Source: Eublepharis macularius
Lineage: Eukaryota; Chordata; Lepidosauria; Squamata; Eublepharidae
DNA length: 64,000 nt
Direction of reading: 5' to 3'
Assembly (NCBI RefSeq): GCF_028583425.1
Contig: NC_072799.1
Location: 89,948,217 to 90,012,216, forward strand
How positions within the stretch are numbered: position 1 is the first letter of the stretch; every line of letters starts with the position of its first letter. The notes beneath the pieces are model-generated. The model was not told where the DNA came from. It saw nothing but the letters and a program-made list of their open reading frames with translations, and ran no database searches. The translations under genes and the position numbers were made by a program. Positions 9,479 to 20,279 of this stretch are shown here, in pieces.

Positions 9479-10310
9479 TATGAATTTCTTGCCATTGCTT
9501 CTTATGAATTTTACTCCCATGAATTTAGCCCCGAACTAGTCCCTCCCTCTATTTACTGCAAGTGCGCCCATGATCTTCCCATGAACTGGGACCCTTTTAT
9601 CACCCCCTATTAACTTTATCCCTATGGATTTGATTTTAACCTTATGAATTGCCTTTTTAACCTGACTCCCTCCGCCGAGGTAATTCTAGTCTATCTATTA
9701 TTGTATGAATTGGGTTTTATCCGGGACTTCTCCTGAGCAGTCTCTTTTAAAGGTTATTTTATTCCTGATTTTAGACTCTATGAATTTGGTTTTAATCTGG
9801 CTGCATGAGTTAGCCTTTTTAATTGCGAAGTTTATTTTTCTGTCCCCCATGAGCCCTTCCGTCGCTCCCCCCCCCTCATGAATTGTTCCCCCGCACTTGC
9901 TTTTACTATTGCTGCTATCGTCTATGAATTTGGTTTTAACCTCCTGAATTATTGTTTTAACCCTATATATATGTATTTATGGTTTTAATCACCCATGAAT
10001 TGTTCCACCCTCGATGAATTGGTCTATGCCTTGCTTGCACATTTCACTTTTACCTTGTATGAATTGCTTTTAATCCTGCATTCATGAATTGACCCATGAA
10101 TTGCCTTTGCTTTTAATCTTATGCCTATGAATTAATCCATGTATATGAATTGCTCCTGGTTTTTAGTGCTTTTAACCCATCATGAATTACGTATGAACTA
10201 CCTTCATCCATGAATTAATCGATGTACACAAATATGAATTATTGCTATTTATATGCATGAATTGCTCATTGCTGCCTGTATCACTATGAATTGCTATTAC
10301 CTATGAATTA
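9479..10310 (+). repeat. Dispersed ATGAATT motif array in the provirus
   Basis: I counted 21 exact copies of ATGAATT in about 832 bases, plus at least six one-base variants (ATGAACT, ATGGATT, CTGAATT, ATGAGTT). With equal base use about 0.05 would be expected by chance. Copies are unevenly spaced at about 10 to 90 bases and lie on the same strand. About a dozen TTTTAA-type motifs (often GGTTTTAAC or CTTTTAATC) lie between them. The unit is not a classical tandem repeat because the intervening bases differ. The motif resembles half of a POU-homeodomain site, which is inference only. Confidence 0.85.
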
Positions 10311-10559
10311 CTGCTATTTATTCTGACGATTGCACTTAGCACACCCCCTGGTGTGAACCCAGAGACCTGCAGCCCATTGGCTGATCTAAATTGCACTTAT
10401 TCGGTTAGGTGGTTCTCCAAACTAAATTTTTGAGTGACGCCTCCTCCCCCTTCCCTTCCCACTCCTTCCTCGCTCGAAGCTCGACCACCGGACATTGCCG
10501 ACCACCTCGCCTTTGAAGTCAAGTTCGGAGACCCGCGCGCCTGACGTCACGGGGTCTCC

Positions 10560-10570
10560 GAGGGGGGGAA
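10560..10570 (+). other. Polypurine tract (plus-strand primer)
   Basis: GAGGGGGGGAA lies directly before a TGTTGCCA boundary. A G-rich purine tract at this place primes plus-strand DNA synthesis in retroviruses and marks the 5' edge of the 3' LTR. It fits better than the earlier G runs at 9209 and 9356 because the matching inverted terminus is found at 12042-12050. Confidence 0.65.
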
Positions 10571-11544
10571 TTGTTGCCAAGTAGGCCCCCTCCCCTGCTT
10601 TAAAGCCTGCCATGAACTGTGTTAAAGTTTCCTGCATTGCTGTTTCACTGCTACATCAAAGATTGCTTTACACGTGTGTGTGTTAATACACATGTCAGTT
10701 TCCTGCCTGCGTGTCAATTGCCTTGCTGCCGTTATAGACTGTGTAGTTTACTGACTCCATGTTTGGTTAACTGCACAAAGGACTCTCTTTCTGGGCAGCC
10801 CTGCCCTGACCTGTATCTGGATTTCCAGTGTGTGTTTGGACTGTGTTACAAGTGTGCCCCGTGCCTGCATTGCCATCTGCCACGGACCGTGCCTGTTCCC
10901 TGCTTTGAACTGCGTTTTAAAGTGTTGTTCCCCCTGCCTCCATGGAAGCCTGCCTCATATGGGCCCAAGCCGCTGCTAGCAGCCGGGCGCCTGCCGGGGA
11001 AACCTCCAGCGAGCCTGGCTAGGCGCTCCCTGGTCAGTTCCCGCCTGGAGCCTCCCGCGAGCCGGTCCCCGAGCTTGCCCTCGCTACCGGGCAGCCTGCA
11101 ATCCAGTCCCAGCTATGCCCAGCCGGCATCCATGTTCTCAGGCAGCCAGAAGACCCTGGGAAGAAGACTGCTTTGGGAAGCCATTTCGGCGAAGCGGGCA
11201 CACCACGTCCGCAGCGAGAGCCCCTCGCCCCGCTCTGCATATCTTAGGAGCCGCCCCGGAGAAGAACTAAGTGCTGACCATCCCAAGCACTTAGAGAATG
11301 CATCTCAAAGAAACCTCCGCATTCCAGAAGCTGATGACATCAGGACAAGCCCTGTCCGCTGGAACATCCTTTCAACCCACTTGGATTTCCCCCTCCCTCT
11401 TTTGTCCCCTCTTCCTGAGGTGTCACTTATCACAATCTGATTACTAAAGTGGCCCATCTAAGCCATTCAGTAGCCCATTAGACCCTTTGTTTTAATCTGT
11501 GAGAACCACCAAGTACAGCACCAGCCCCAGGGTACGTTTTGGGG

Positions 11545-11551
11545 TATTTAA
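11545..11551 (+). promoter_or_regulatory. TATA-like box of the LTR
   Basis: TATTTAA lies about 25-30 bases before the start of the tandem repeats at 11574. This would place the transcription start, and so the U3/R border, near 11572-11580. Confidence 0.5.
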
Positions 11552-11573
11552 GCTGGTCTCCCAGACCACTCGG

Positions 11574-11701
11574 GGCCTCGGCCATTCCCTATCCAGACCC
11601 CCCCCTTTGCTGTCCGTGGCCTCGGCCATTCCCTATCCAGACCCCCCCCTTTGCTGTCCGTGGCCTCGGCCATTCCCTATCCAGACTTCCTTGCTGTCCG
11701 T
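11574..11701 (+). repeat. 44-bp tandem repeat, 2.9 copies, in the LTR
   Basis: Units start at 11574, 11618 and 11662. Each begins GGCCTCGGCCATTCCCTATC and ends GCTGTCCGT. The third unit lacks part of the C run and ends at about 11701. The repeats lie just downstream of the TATA-like box, so they would fall in R or the leader rather than in the U3 enhancer. Confidence 0.9.
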
Positions 11702-12027
11702 CTGTGGTTCCAGTGCTGGCATTGGACCATCACCCTCGCTGCTGAGTCTCTGCTTCGCTCCAGGATTGTGAGTATTTCCCTTATCATCGTTGGGAACCCG
11801 CTAATGCGAACGTCTCTGTATTTCCTACTCTGTATTTCTTAGATCTTGTGTGTTCCTTGTATGATTGTGCAAGTTAGGCTTACGCCACACCAAATACACG
11901 TGTTTGGAACTTATTTGTTGTCTGCCTCTTTTTCACTAGAGTGTCTGGGATCGGGACCTCCGTAAACATAGGTTATGATCCGCGCTTAATATTTAGTTAC
12001 AGACTGCTATAGCTAATTCCCCATTAT

Positions 12028-12033
12028 AATAAA
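12028..12033 (+). terminator. AATAAA near the LTR end
   Basis: This canonical polyadenylation hexamer is only 17 bases before the inferred LTR end, which would leave almost no U5. It may therefore not be the signal used; AATACA near 11895 is an alternative. Confidence 0.35.
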
Positions 12034-12204
12034 GAGCAGTTCTGGTAACAGTCTCCCCTGTACCAGACTTTGCTTGAGCATTCTGGACACCCATTTATAG
12101 TGCCATATAGCCTTCTAGACATTTTCTATTAAACACATATAGCTGTTCCCTGAGATTACTCATCTTCACAGGTGGTTTTTTTTTTCTTTTACTTTTGATA
12201 TACT

Positions 12205-13493
12205 CTGGAGCATCCTTGGCAACCCAATCCAACAATGCAGCTCCTTTAAATACCTTGGGGTGACCTTTAAAGAGACTCTTGAGTTGGAAGACACATCTGG
12301 CGATGGTTAAATCCTCAGCGTTAAGGATTGTAGGGACAATCATACATTTTTTTCATACAAAGGGGGGGGGGGGGTCGACTGATAGATCCAGCACTTAAAT
12401 TATTTAAGAGCAAGGTTGTTCCACACCTCCTATATGGAGCTGAAGTATGGGGCTGGAAGGAGGATATTCTAACCAGTCTTGGGGTAATCCAAAATCCATT
12501 TTTGAGACGGATTTTGGCTTTACCCAAAGGCGCTCCTGCTGCTCTGATGAGAACCGAAACAGGACTCCCCTCCCTTAGGGCGTGGGTACACCTTGCAGTT
12601 TTAAAGTACCGGAAAAGGATCAAATTTACCAGTTCTGACTCCCTAAGCTGCCAATCAGTAAATTTCTTACTATCTAAAGACCCCACACACCCTGGCTTTC
12701 TTTCCACCATTTGCCAAATGTATACCATCCCTGATGACCTGTTAAGGGTCTCAGCCAACAACTCTCCACCTAGGGAGTGGATTTACAAGTCAGATGCAGT
12801 GATGGACCAGCTATCAATATTAAAATCCCAGGCAGCTCCTTGGTATAAATTAATTAAATCTGATCATTTAAGATCCACCTACCTAGCCAGCATTTCTCAT
12901 TATAATCTGAGTGTCTTTCACCGCTCTGCGCTTTCGGACGATGCAATCAGCCCTTTCGGCAGGGCATTATTCTCGCATCCCTACGGAACACGGCAGCTGC
13001 ATTTGTGGATCATCTACAGTGGAGAACCTTCCCCCACTACCTGCTTTACTGTCCATTATACAGTGTGCCCAGAGCTAAATTCTTGGCCAGAATCCTACCA
13101 GCCACGAACACATATTCTGAAATCGAGAAGATTGTGTTCTTGTTATCCGACACAGATAACTCTTTTTGATTTTGCTACTACAGACTAACACAGCTAAGTC
13201 CTCTGAACCTTTACAGAAGCAAACTGATCTCCACATCAGAAAGAATGTGTCTTACAGTGTCTCCGAGTTTGCACTCGCAGCCAAGAAGGTAAGATCTAAG
13301 GTGGTGCTGAATGAGGCTGTTTCGGGACTCTTGGGATAGTTTGGTATACTGTACTGTTTTAATTCATTTTAATTAACCTTTTACTGGAAGTTTTTACCGA
13401 TACTGGAAGTTTACTGTTTATTAGTTGACATGATGTTTGGAAAATTTGTGACGGCCTATGGCTTTAGATGATAAACTCTGACTGACACAGAAG
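12205..13493 (+). mobile_element. LINE fragment, C-terminal part of the RT protein
   Basis: In plus orientation, translations give an FKYLGVTF motif near 12245-12270, then a KVVPHLLYGAEVWGW motif near 12410-12455. A 228-codon open frame at 12502-13188 carries a LALPKGAP...GLPSL stretch. These are the post-RT landmarks of non-LTR retrotransposons. The catalytic RT core is missing, so the copy is 5' truncated. A G run at 12361-12374 breaks the frame. The same family seems present in inverse orientation at 55200-56340. The clade is not assigned. Confidence 0.75.
13155..13203 (+). repeat. Short Penelope-like tail remnant
   Basis: It carries TTTTGATTTTGCTACTACAG followed by the ACTAACACAGCTAA motif and TCCTCTG. 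This is the same distal tail seen in the longer copies at 14373 and 50155. Here it is joined to the LINE fragment. Confidence 0.55.
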
Positions 13494-13522
13494 GGTTTTT
13501 TTTTTTTTACTTTTGATATACT

Positions 13523-14372
13523 ATGTTGGAATAAAAATAAGGAGTACAGAATTTCTGCAAGCTTCAATTGGTGGCTGAAAGTATTTTTTTTCATCGTTGC
13601 TTCACTCTGCAAAATCAGAAACTGTGTTATGATTAAGCTATTAATGTACATCTCAATTCAGGACACGTTTTCAGGCTTTCCATCTTCTCTGAGTCAACCA
13701 AAGTATTTATTTACTGTTCATATACTTAATACAAATAATGAGAAATGTCTTTTGAGTCTCTATTAAATGTTCAATTTGACATTATCAAAGTAACAGACCA
13801 AAGACACCAGCAGGTGTCACTCTAGAGCAGCACCTCTTTCCTCTTTAAAGAACCGTTGTGCGTAAGAACCCTCAGTCCTGCCCCACCCAACTGAAAACAT
13901 TACAAGAAAAGGTAAGTAGCTTTTCTCCCAGGACATCCTCTACTGTAAAAGTGCAGGGAACTGTTTAGATTAAGTCTCATAAATTAAGTTTCAATCCATT
14001 CTGAATAAAAGAGAAGTACAGCAAACCAGGTACAGCAAAGGAAATATCCCTAAATTAAAATAGCTTCCTCTTGGCTTTTACTCTTGAATCCAAAACTTCT
14101 GGACAGTTATGGAGCTGGAGCAAATAAAATGCTAGGTCTGAATATTTTATACACAAACTCAATTTAAATACACTTCAGGAATTATCAAAAATTGCTAGTT
14201 TACAATAAATATGAAAGTCTTCAATATGGTTTAAGACACTTGGTACTTTTCCAGAGGTAGCAACTGTGACCATTCCTCTGGACTGGGTCCATTTACATCC
14301 ACATTCAGAACAGTCTTTACTTCCATTAGAACCTCAGCTGTATTCTTCAAGGGTAACTACAATATATGAAAT
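13523..14372. other. Intergenic stretch, nothing recognised
   Basis: AT-rich sequence with no frame of note on either strand and no repeat family I recognise. Confidence 0.4.
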
Positions 14373-14517
14373 AGAAAAGAGTCCAGTAGCACCTTTAAGA
14401 CTAACCAACTTTACTGTAGCATAAGCTTTTGAGAATCACAGCTCTCGTCAGATGCATTAAAGGTGCTACTGCTCTTTTCTATTTTGCTACTACAAACACG
14501 GCTAACTCCTCTGGATC
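14373..14517 (-). repeat. Penelope-like tail copy (degenerate hammerhead)
   Basis: The first part reads, on the minus strand, as the family tail: CTGACGA, a stem-loop, then AAAGCTTATGC and the TTGGTTAGTCTTAAAGGTGC segment. It is followed by an inverted end, AGGTGCTACTGCTCTTTTC, and the GGCTAACTCCTCTGG terminus. The GAAA of the hammerhead core is changed to AAAA and stem II is shortened, so it is probably inactive. Confidence 0.75.
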
Positions 14518-15965
14518 TACAATATATGAAGAGTCCTTTCTCTGAATTGCCTATTGGCATTTGTTGGTACCCAAAGGACAGCCAATTTTCCAAATCTTTG
14601 TTTACATCAGGGCAGCCATTTTTACACTTTAAGATGAGCACTCTTGGCCAGCGGCTCTCCCAGCATGCCAGCTACATTGTTGCTTTTGCTTTCTTCAGAA
14701 CACAAATTCCCGGGTGCTGAAAAAGAGCACTGTTTAACTTGCAATAAAAGAAATAACAGATCAGAAGCTCTGCGCTTCCCATTCCATCTGTTCTTGCTTA
14801 CACAAATGGTGGAATGGATCTAACCATCTTCCGAGTAGCCTTCCTCCTGCCTTCCTCCCACTTATGTGCATTTTCCTCCAACAGAAGAGTCACTAACATT
14901 GTATTAAGTAAGTAAGTAAACTTTGCTTAGTGGAGAGCTAGGATATGGGTAGTATCGACCATGGTGCCTATAGATAGGTGTGCAGACAGTGTCTTCCCGC
15001 ATAGTTCAAGAATATAAACATCAGTGCAACAACTAAACATGGTCAAAGGGATAGGAATCTTTCGATAAGTTATAGGAAGTGCATAAACTCTGATGTTCTG
15101 CAGCAAATTCCAAAATGAATACAAAAAATCCATATATATTGATAAATGCTCGGAAAGAGTTTGTTATTACCTGGCAAGCTCTTGTAGGAGAGAGTGTGCT
15201 AAAACATGTCAATGCACGTGACACAGTAACATCTGTACAACTGAAGTACTGGCATACATGCAACTGATTTAAATATTTCTACTTCCAGCTACAGCTTTGA
15301 CACAAGAAAGAGGGCTGTTTTGTTTTTTTAAACTGCACAGGTGAAATGGGCCTACATACCAAGCACTTAAAAGCACTTAGAAGGTAGTTCTACTGAATGC
15401 AGTTACACTTATTTCCAACTAAGTATTTTTAGGACTGAAGCCTAAAGCTGGCTTTTAAATAAATCACCTTATCCCCTGCACTGAAGAATAAATGAAGGCA
15501 AACAGATCACTGATGGCTGAAAAAGGAGCAAAGGAATTTCCACTCAATTAGATGTTTTCATTGCTAAAGAATACCACGAAGAGAGCAAAGGGGCCCAGGC
15601 ACAGAGTACACCATGGGCATCTTTCCCTCAGCAAGACCCAACTAGTACTGGAGCTCAGCTAAGAGAGAAGTGATACTGTGGGACAGACTGTGGATCCCAA
15701 ACCCATACTTTACACCTGACCAGGGCAGAACCACATCTTCAAAAGAGGTTGCTGCTGTGTCTAGTGTGGTTATATTCTACCAATATCTGAAACTGATGCT
15801 ACAAAGAGAGAGAATGGGTTCCATTTTTAAACAGTGCAGATGAACAGAGTTTTATTTACCTCAAGAAAATTCAGGAAGTTCCTTTTGCATACAAATTTTA
15901 TTTTTTCTTTAACAAAGAAGTCAGGGTGTTGTAGTAAATAATATCTATATTTTTTCCTTTTAACT
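14518..15965. other. Intergenic stretch beyond the SLAIN2 3' end
   Basis: No coding frame or recognised repeat. TTTATT on the plus strand (AATAAA on the minus) also occurs near 15851 and 15898, so the SLAIN2 transcript could extend slightly into this stretch. Confidence 0.4.
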
Positions 15966-15971
15966 TTTATT
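15966..15971 (-). terminator. Candidate SLAIN2 polyadenylation signal
   Basis: AATAAA on the minus strand, 2.6 kb after the stop codon; a long 3' UTR is usual for SLAIN2. A proximal alternative is AATAAA at 18013-18018, and others lie near 15851 and 15898. Only transcript data can choose between them. Confidence 0.35.
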
Positions 15972-18567
15972 AACACTTACAAAAAACATTCATACACTGA
16001 GGAAAAAATTAAATAACTTTGGAAGCAGAACTTTCTCTTTTCTGCCTACATACATACAACAATTCAGAGCTGTTAGAACAAATAAAAATCCACATTCATA
16101 AAACCCTTACTACTATTATCAAACATGAATTAAAAGTAAATCATAGGCACTAGTTTATCAAATTCATGTTTCCACACTTCAGCATACCCAAACCTCTAAA
16201 CACAGAAAGCCCTAAGGTGTCCCAGTAATCAAGAAGTCTCCCCTAGTAAACTGGCAGGTTTTTTTCCAGAATTTTTTATTTGTTGAATGTCTGTTACAAT
16301 GTAGCAGCAGAATGTAATATGCCTAAATTCAAAATGATCACAATGGCTGAGTTTTATAAAAATGGTTTATAAAATACGGTTATGTAGCTTGGTTAAGAAG
16401 GCAACATCTGTGTTTTCTGAGTAAAACAAACCAGTTAAATATTTGCCTAATAAAATGACAAATTAGAAGAAGTTCTTCATTTCTGAAGAGTGGGACATGT
16501 GATTTGTTAGAGCCAAGTCTTTAATAAGGCTGGGTAGATTTACCCAAAATAACTGGGTACCTCATATTGTTTTCTGCTCAGCACTTTAAATATGATGCGC
16601 GGGACTAATTGCACAACATGTCTCCATCATACCCCTCCCTCCCATGGTACTAGTTACATAAATTTTGGAAGACATCCCTGATCAGTAGATTTCACTGGGT
16701 GTGAAGATCAAAAGAACTTTTTATAATTAACTTTGCACACTATGTTTTTGATCTACAAGAATGCTTCTGCAAATCACTCATAAAAATGTAGCGTAGGAAG
16801 AATTTCTTTCTACCTTCAAGATTTGTGTATGCAGAAAACTAGAAAGTGGTACAGCATTCCCAACTGCGTCTCCAATTCAAGTAGAACTGCATGGCTTTTA
16901 ATCCACTAATCTATGAACTCTAGATAAAAATCTGAGTGCTGTGAAATTCAATCTCAAGTACCCTCTTTGTAAAGATTTAAGAAGTTCATTTTAAGAGGCA
17001 GGCATTGATAAAGACCTACCAAACATACCAGTGGGATGCTTGTCAGTCAGTACATAAAAGATCGCATGAGTAGCTACTTGTTTCATTATGTACGTTGTGA
17101 CTTCTGCTTACTTGCAGTTATAGAGAGATAGCCCTCTCAGCCTCTAAATCGAAGGCATTTTCTCTTTGAAACTGATAACTGCCCAGCCTGCAGTCACCCA
17201 CCATATAAGGTAGGAACAACAAACTGGAGGGCTGGGGGCTTTGGATATTAACAGGAGCAGTTTTTCTGCTAGATGGGGTATCCTTCCAACAAGGATAGGC
17301 AAAGACAGTGGTAAGTATTGGCTAGTGTGGAAAGCCACTAGAAGAAATGAACACCTTGTAAACACATGTGGCAGGTTTACCAGCAATGTAAAATACAGGT
17401 AAGGCAAAGTACATAGTTAAAAATACTAACAAGGGCATTAACTTTGTAGAAGTATTTACAATAAAAAAAACAAATGTAGGAAACCAAAATTTTAAGAGTA
17501 CAGAAAACTCCCTCATACCACAAAACGATACCTACATGAATCTATCATTTGATATCAACAGTACAGCTTATCTCCTTAGAGCCTCTAGATTACTAGTGCA
17601 TAGTTGTCTTTTCTTCATGTTAAACAATAGGCATGTTCAGTTGACTTCCAGGCGACAAGCACTGTGGTGTGATTTCTGAATGGACACTTTTTTTCTTTTT
17701 CAAGGAAACTCCCTGTAAAAAAATTGCTTTTCAAAACAACATAAAGCCATGTGTTAAAGAATGCGGCTGTGACAGCAAAGGCAATCTTTCCTGAGCCAGG
17801 AACTGTAAAGTTATGAACGATTGTACAACTGATAGGAAGCCCTTTTGGCAATCTAAATAGAATAGCACAGAACCAGATACATTAACGTGAAAGGGTGCAA
17901 CAGATCCCACCCTGGTTAGGGCAAGACCAACGGCACCCAAACTGTTTCTAACAGGTGAAACAATAGCATGGCTTCCCTACCACCCTTGCAGTGGGGCTCC
18001 AGAGGCAACTGCTTTATTGTGGCTACCCGAACTGTCCACAATGGTTTTAACCCATCTCGTTAGCACAGTAATATGTGACAATTCAAATTTTTTTTGCTTT
18101 GATTAATATGTTAACGTGTACACGCTATGTCTCCAAACAACGCATTTTGCTGCAATCAAACCAAACCAAGTCACATGTGATGTTTTGAAAAAATTTAGTT
18201 TCCTATTTTGCATGCTGCTTTTTCCCCCAGGATGGACATTTCTTTGGCATTTTGTTAAGTGAGGTGTACACCCAGATGTTGGCCCTTTTATCCATGTGAG
18301 CATTTACAACAATTTTTAAGAAGCAAGAAGAGGTGGAGGGGCTCTCGAGAGGTGAAAAAATGTAAAATCATGTAAAAATGATTTGAGTGATCACAAAGTA
18401 TCTGATGTTAATGTCATTAAAGTGCTGTTTTATAATCTCTGCCAGCTTGTGCTAATTAAGGACAGAGGTCTAGGGATTTACAATCCCCCCCAAGTCTTAA
18501 CTGATCGGTCCGTGTATTGACCTGTCATTCAGCCTGGTGAAGGAGTTCTTGCTGAGCCATTTGCAAT
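15972..18567 (-). other. SLAIN2: Probable SLAIN2 3' untranslated region
   Basis: AT-rich sequence directly after the SLAIN2 stop, with no recognisable interspersed repeat over 2.6 kb. That absence is unlike most of the window and fits a transcribed, constrained UTR. Minus-strand frames of 60-90 codons here look accidental. An internal AATAAA at 18013-18018 could give a short form. Confidence 0.5.
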
Positions 18568-18634
18568 TCAGTAGCAGCCGTCCTTCCAGCTCTCGTCTTT
18601 CATGTTGCTGTAGGATTTGGGTGCTGGCAATGTT
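18568..18634 (-). CDS. SLAIN2: SLAIN2 exon 8 (C-terminus and stop)
   Basis: The acceptor is a TTTCAG ending at 18635. The exon completes an Arg codon split 2+1 with exon 7 and encodes 21 more residues, ending in the family C-terminus [10 protein letters not shown] and TGA at 18570-18568. Confidence 0.93.
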
Positions 18635-19239
18635 CTGAAACGGAACGTATTCATATGAAAGCATAACCATGAAAAGTGTATTTGCTTACTTCTTCGAGGT
18701 TACAATTACTTTAACACATCAGCACCAGCTACTTTTTAATTCAAGAAGTTATGCCTAGTCTGATTTAACAAGACATCTTGACAGGTATGCAAACGTAATA
18801 TTTAAGATTTCATCAATGTTAATATTTAGAGCCATCTGCTGGTTACAAATGGAAACAGAATGCAGGACAAGATGTACCAGCAACAGAATTCTTATCAATA
18901 TTGCCAAATAACATTTTCCCCAACAGGTGAGCAACCAGGCAGGCAGCTTCCTCTCGGGTTGGGAGGAGAGAGGCTGCTCCGCTTCTTTTCCCTTAGCCCA
19001 AGCATTAAAATGCTTCCTACTTTTCCTTTCTCTGTGCGACTCAAGGAAGCTTTCACTGGATTCCCAGATCTTCCATGCAGACATTGTGTCCTAAGTTCCT
19101 TTACAAGATGGCCATTTCAAAGCAGAACATGCGGAGACTCCCTTTAAGGTGCTGAGACATCTGAAACAGACGTCTGGAAAGGTTTTATAGCTGAGCTATT
19201 AGTAAAAAAAAATAAAACAAAACCTTGCTAGGGCATCTG

Positions 19240-19325
19240 AGAGAGACTTGTGGCACCTTAAAGACTAAAGTTTTTTGTGACAAAATCTTTCATAAGCTAG
19301 AACCTACTTCATTAAATGCATCAGC
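19240..19325 (-). repeat. Decayed Penelope-like tail
   Basis: It has a GTGGCACCTTAAAGACTAA segment, then CATAAGCTAGAACCTACTTC and ATGCATCAG. This is the family tail in minus orientation, with the hammerhead core mostly lost. Confidence 0.55.
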
Positions 19326-19671
19326 TCTGCCTCATGAATGCTTAAACCACAAATAATTTATTGGCCTTTTTGGTATCACAAGACACTGTGGTCTTGGCTG
19401 CAGCAGACGAGCCCGACTACTGCTCTGGAATGCGGCTTTAAGGAATCCATATATACCACCTACTTTTCACATCTGGCAAAATTAGTTCAGACTTTGTACC
19501 CAAAGCGTACAGCAAACAGTATGCAGTTAAATAACCCGGAGGATATTAAGAGGGGCCATAATCCAGAGACTTCTACACGATCCATGAGCTACACCGACTC
19601 ATTTTGTCAGTCCCCAGTTCAGCAGGAAATCTAATATACTGGAATTTATATCTTGAACTCATATTTACAAT

Positions 19672-19815
19672 CCCCCGTTGGATCCAGCTAACTTTTCAGC
19701 TCAATCTTTCCCAATTGTCCTCCTTACTACAACCACCGTTCCACAGGGTCTCCAGCACAGGCTTCCTGGGTAGTCAAAGGTGACTCCCTTCAGCCAAAGA
19801 GCTGATTGGATCAAC
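19672..19815 (+). repeat. Unclassified interspersed repeat, copy A
   Basis: It shares with 34320-34490 the order GTTG[A/G]ATCCAGC, CTTT, CCCAATT, GTCCTCCTT, CTACA, GGGTA[G/A]TCAAA and a final AGCTG. I recognise it as a repeat only because two copies are seen; the class is unknown. Confidence 0.5.
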
Positions 19816-19963
19816 CTTCTATGCAAGAGTGCTTTAAGAAAAGGCGGGGAAGGGAGTGTAGGCTAATATGCCATACTACAGTCTGTCTCTCTCACGCACA
19901 CACACTTCTCTTGAAAGACTGCTTCTATGACGAGAAAAGGCCAATCGAGCACAACAGACTAAC

Positions 19964-20279
19964 CTGCGAACAGGCTGGGCGAGCTTGCTGCGAGGCACTG
20001 GTATGCCCCCACTGGAGGGGGCACTAGGTCTTGGCAAACCACTCCTCATCCCTGTTGTTCCTGCGGGTCTAGTAAGCGTCGCATTATTGATGTTGTTGAC
20101 TGGGCTCGGAGAGACTGAACTGGGAGCTGCTGAAGGCCCTGGTGAAGCACTGCTGTTTGTAAACGGGGTGGCTTCTGGAACAGCAGAGCTAGGTCCGTGG
20201 TTACTAAATGCTTTGACCGGCTGTCTCAGAGCCAGAGGAGATGGTGCTGCTGGAGACCGGAATTTACTGGGAGAAGGTA
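19964..20279 (-). CDS. SLAIN2: SLAIN2 exon 7 (Pro/Ser-rich, EB-binding region)
   Basis: The acceptor TTTTCAG ends at 20280 and the donor GTTAGT follows 19964. Phase 1 in, phase 2 out; residues about 470-575. The start, [18 protein letters not shown], and the end, with [18 protein letters not shown] then RSKLAQPVR, match the family. The LPRP and GIPVP clusters are in the basic Ser/Pro context used to bind EB1-type domains. The middle (about residues 498-535) is Ser/Pro/Ala-rich and, as I recall, differs most from mammals. The plus-strand frame across this exon is a shadow. Confidence 0.93.

Larger units (their letters stand above)
1..12050 (+). mobile_element. Endogenous retrovirus, 5' part outside window
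   Basis: A nearly complete provirus in plus orientation. In order it shows gag (entering from the left edge), a readthrough-type gag-pol junction, pro-RT-RNase H-integrase, a 1.55 kb non-coding spacer, env with one in-frame stop, a second 1.5 kb non-coding region, a G-rich polypurine tract and a 3' LTR. The 5' LTR, primer binding site and start of gag lie outside the window. The same-frame UAG junction and the capsid motif suggest a class I (gamma/epsilon-like) relationship. The long cysteine-rich TM and the Arg/Gly-rich Gag tail are atypical, so I leave the genus open. The long open frames suggest a fairly young insertion. Confidence 0.93.
10572..12050 (+). repeat. 3' long terminal repeat of the provirus
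   Basis: It begins TGTTGCCA just after the polypurine tract and ends TGGTAACA, an imperfect inverted match (TGTT[G/A]CCA). The length is about 1479 bp. U3 spans about 10572-11570 and is GC-rich in its middle. A TATTTAA box at 11545 is followed by a 44-bp tandem repeat. A weak AATACA near 11895 with GT-rich sequence after it, or AATAAA at 12028, could serve as polyadenylation signal. The 5' LTR is outside the window, so the limits could not be checked by LTR-LTR comparison. Confidence 0.65.
18635..19963 (-). other. SLAIN2: SLAIN2 intron 7 (1.3 kb)
   Basis: It has a GTTAGT donor and a TTTCAG acceptor. It contains a decayed Penelope-like tail at about 19240-19325 and one copy of an unclassified repeat at 19672-19815. 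Otherwise nothing is recognised. Confidence 0.8.

Noticed and set aside
9362-9613. 83-codon frame after env, possible accessory gene
   Set aside because: Half of it is the ATGAATT array read as repeated Tyr-Glu-Phe; no domain and no support.
10619-11440. 273-codon open frame in U3 of the LTR, possibly an LTR-encoded protein
   Set aside because: It opens with GTG straight after a stop in the same frame; the first ATG is about 170 codons in, and the translation is Pro/Leu/Ser-rich without a known domain. GC-rich composition is enough to explain it. Conservation in other LTRs would reopen the case.
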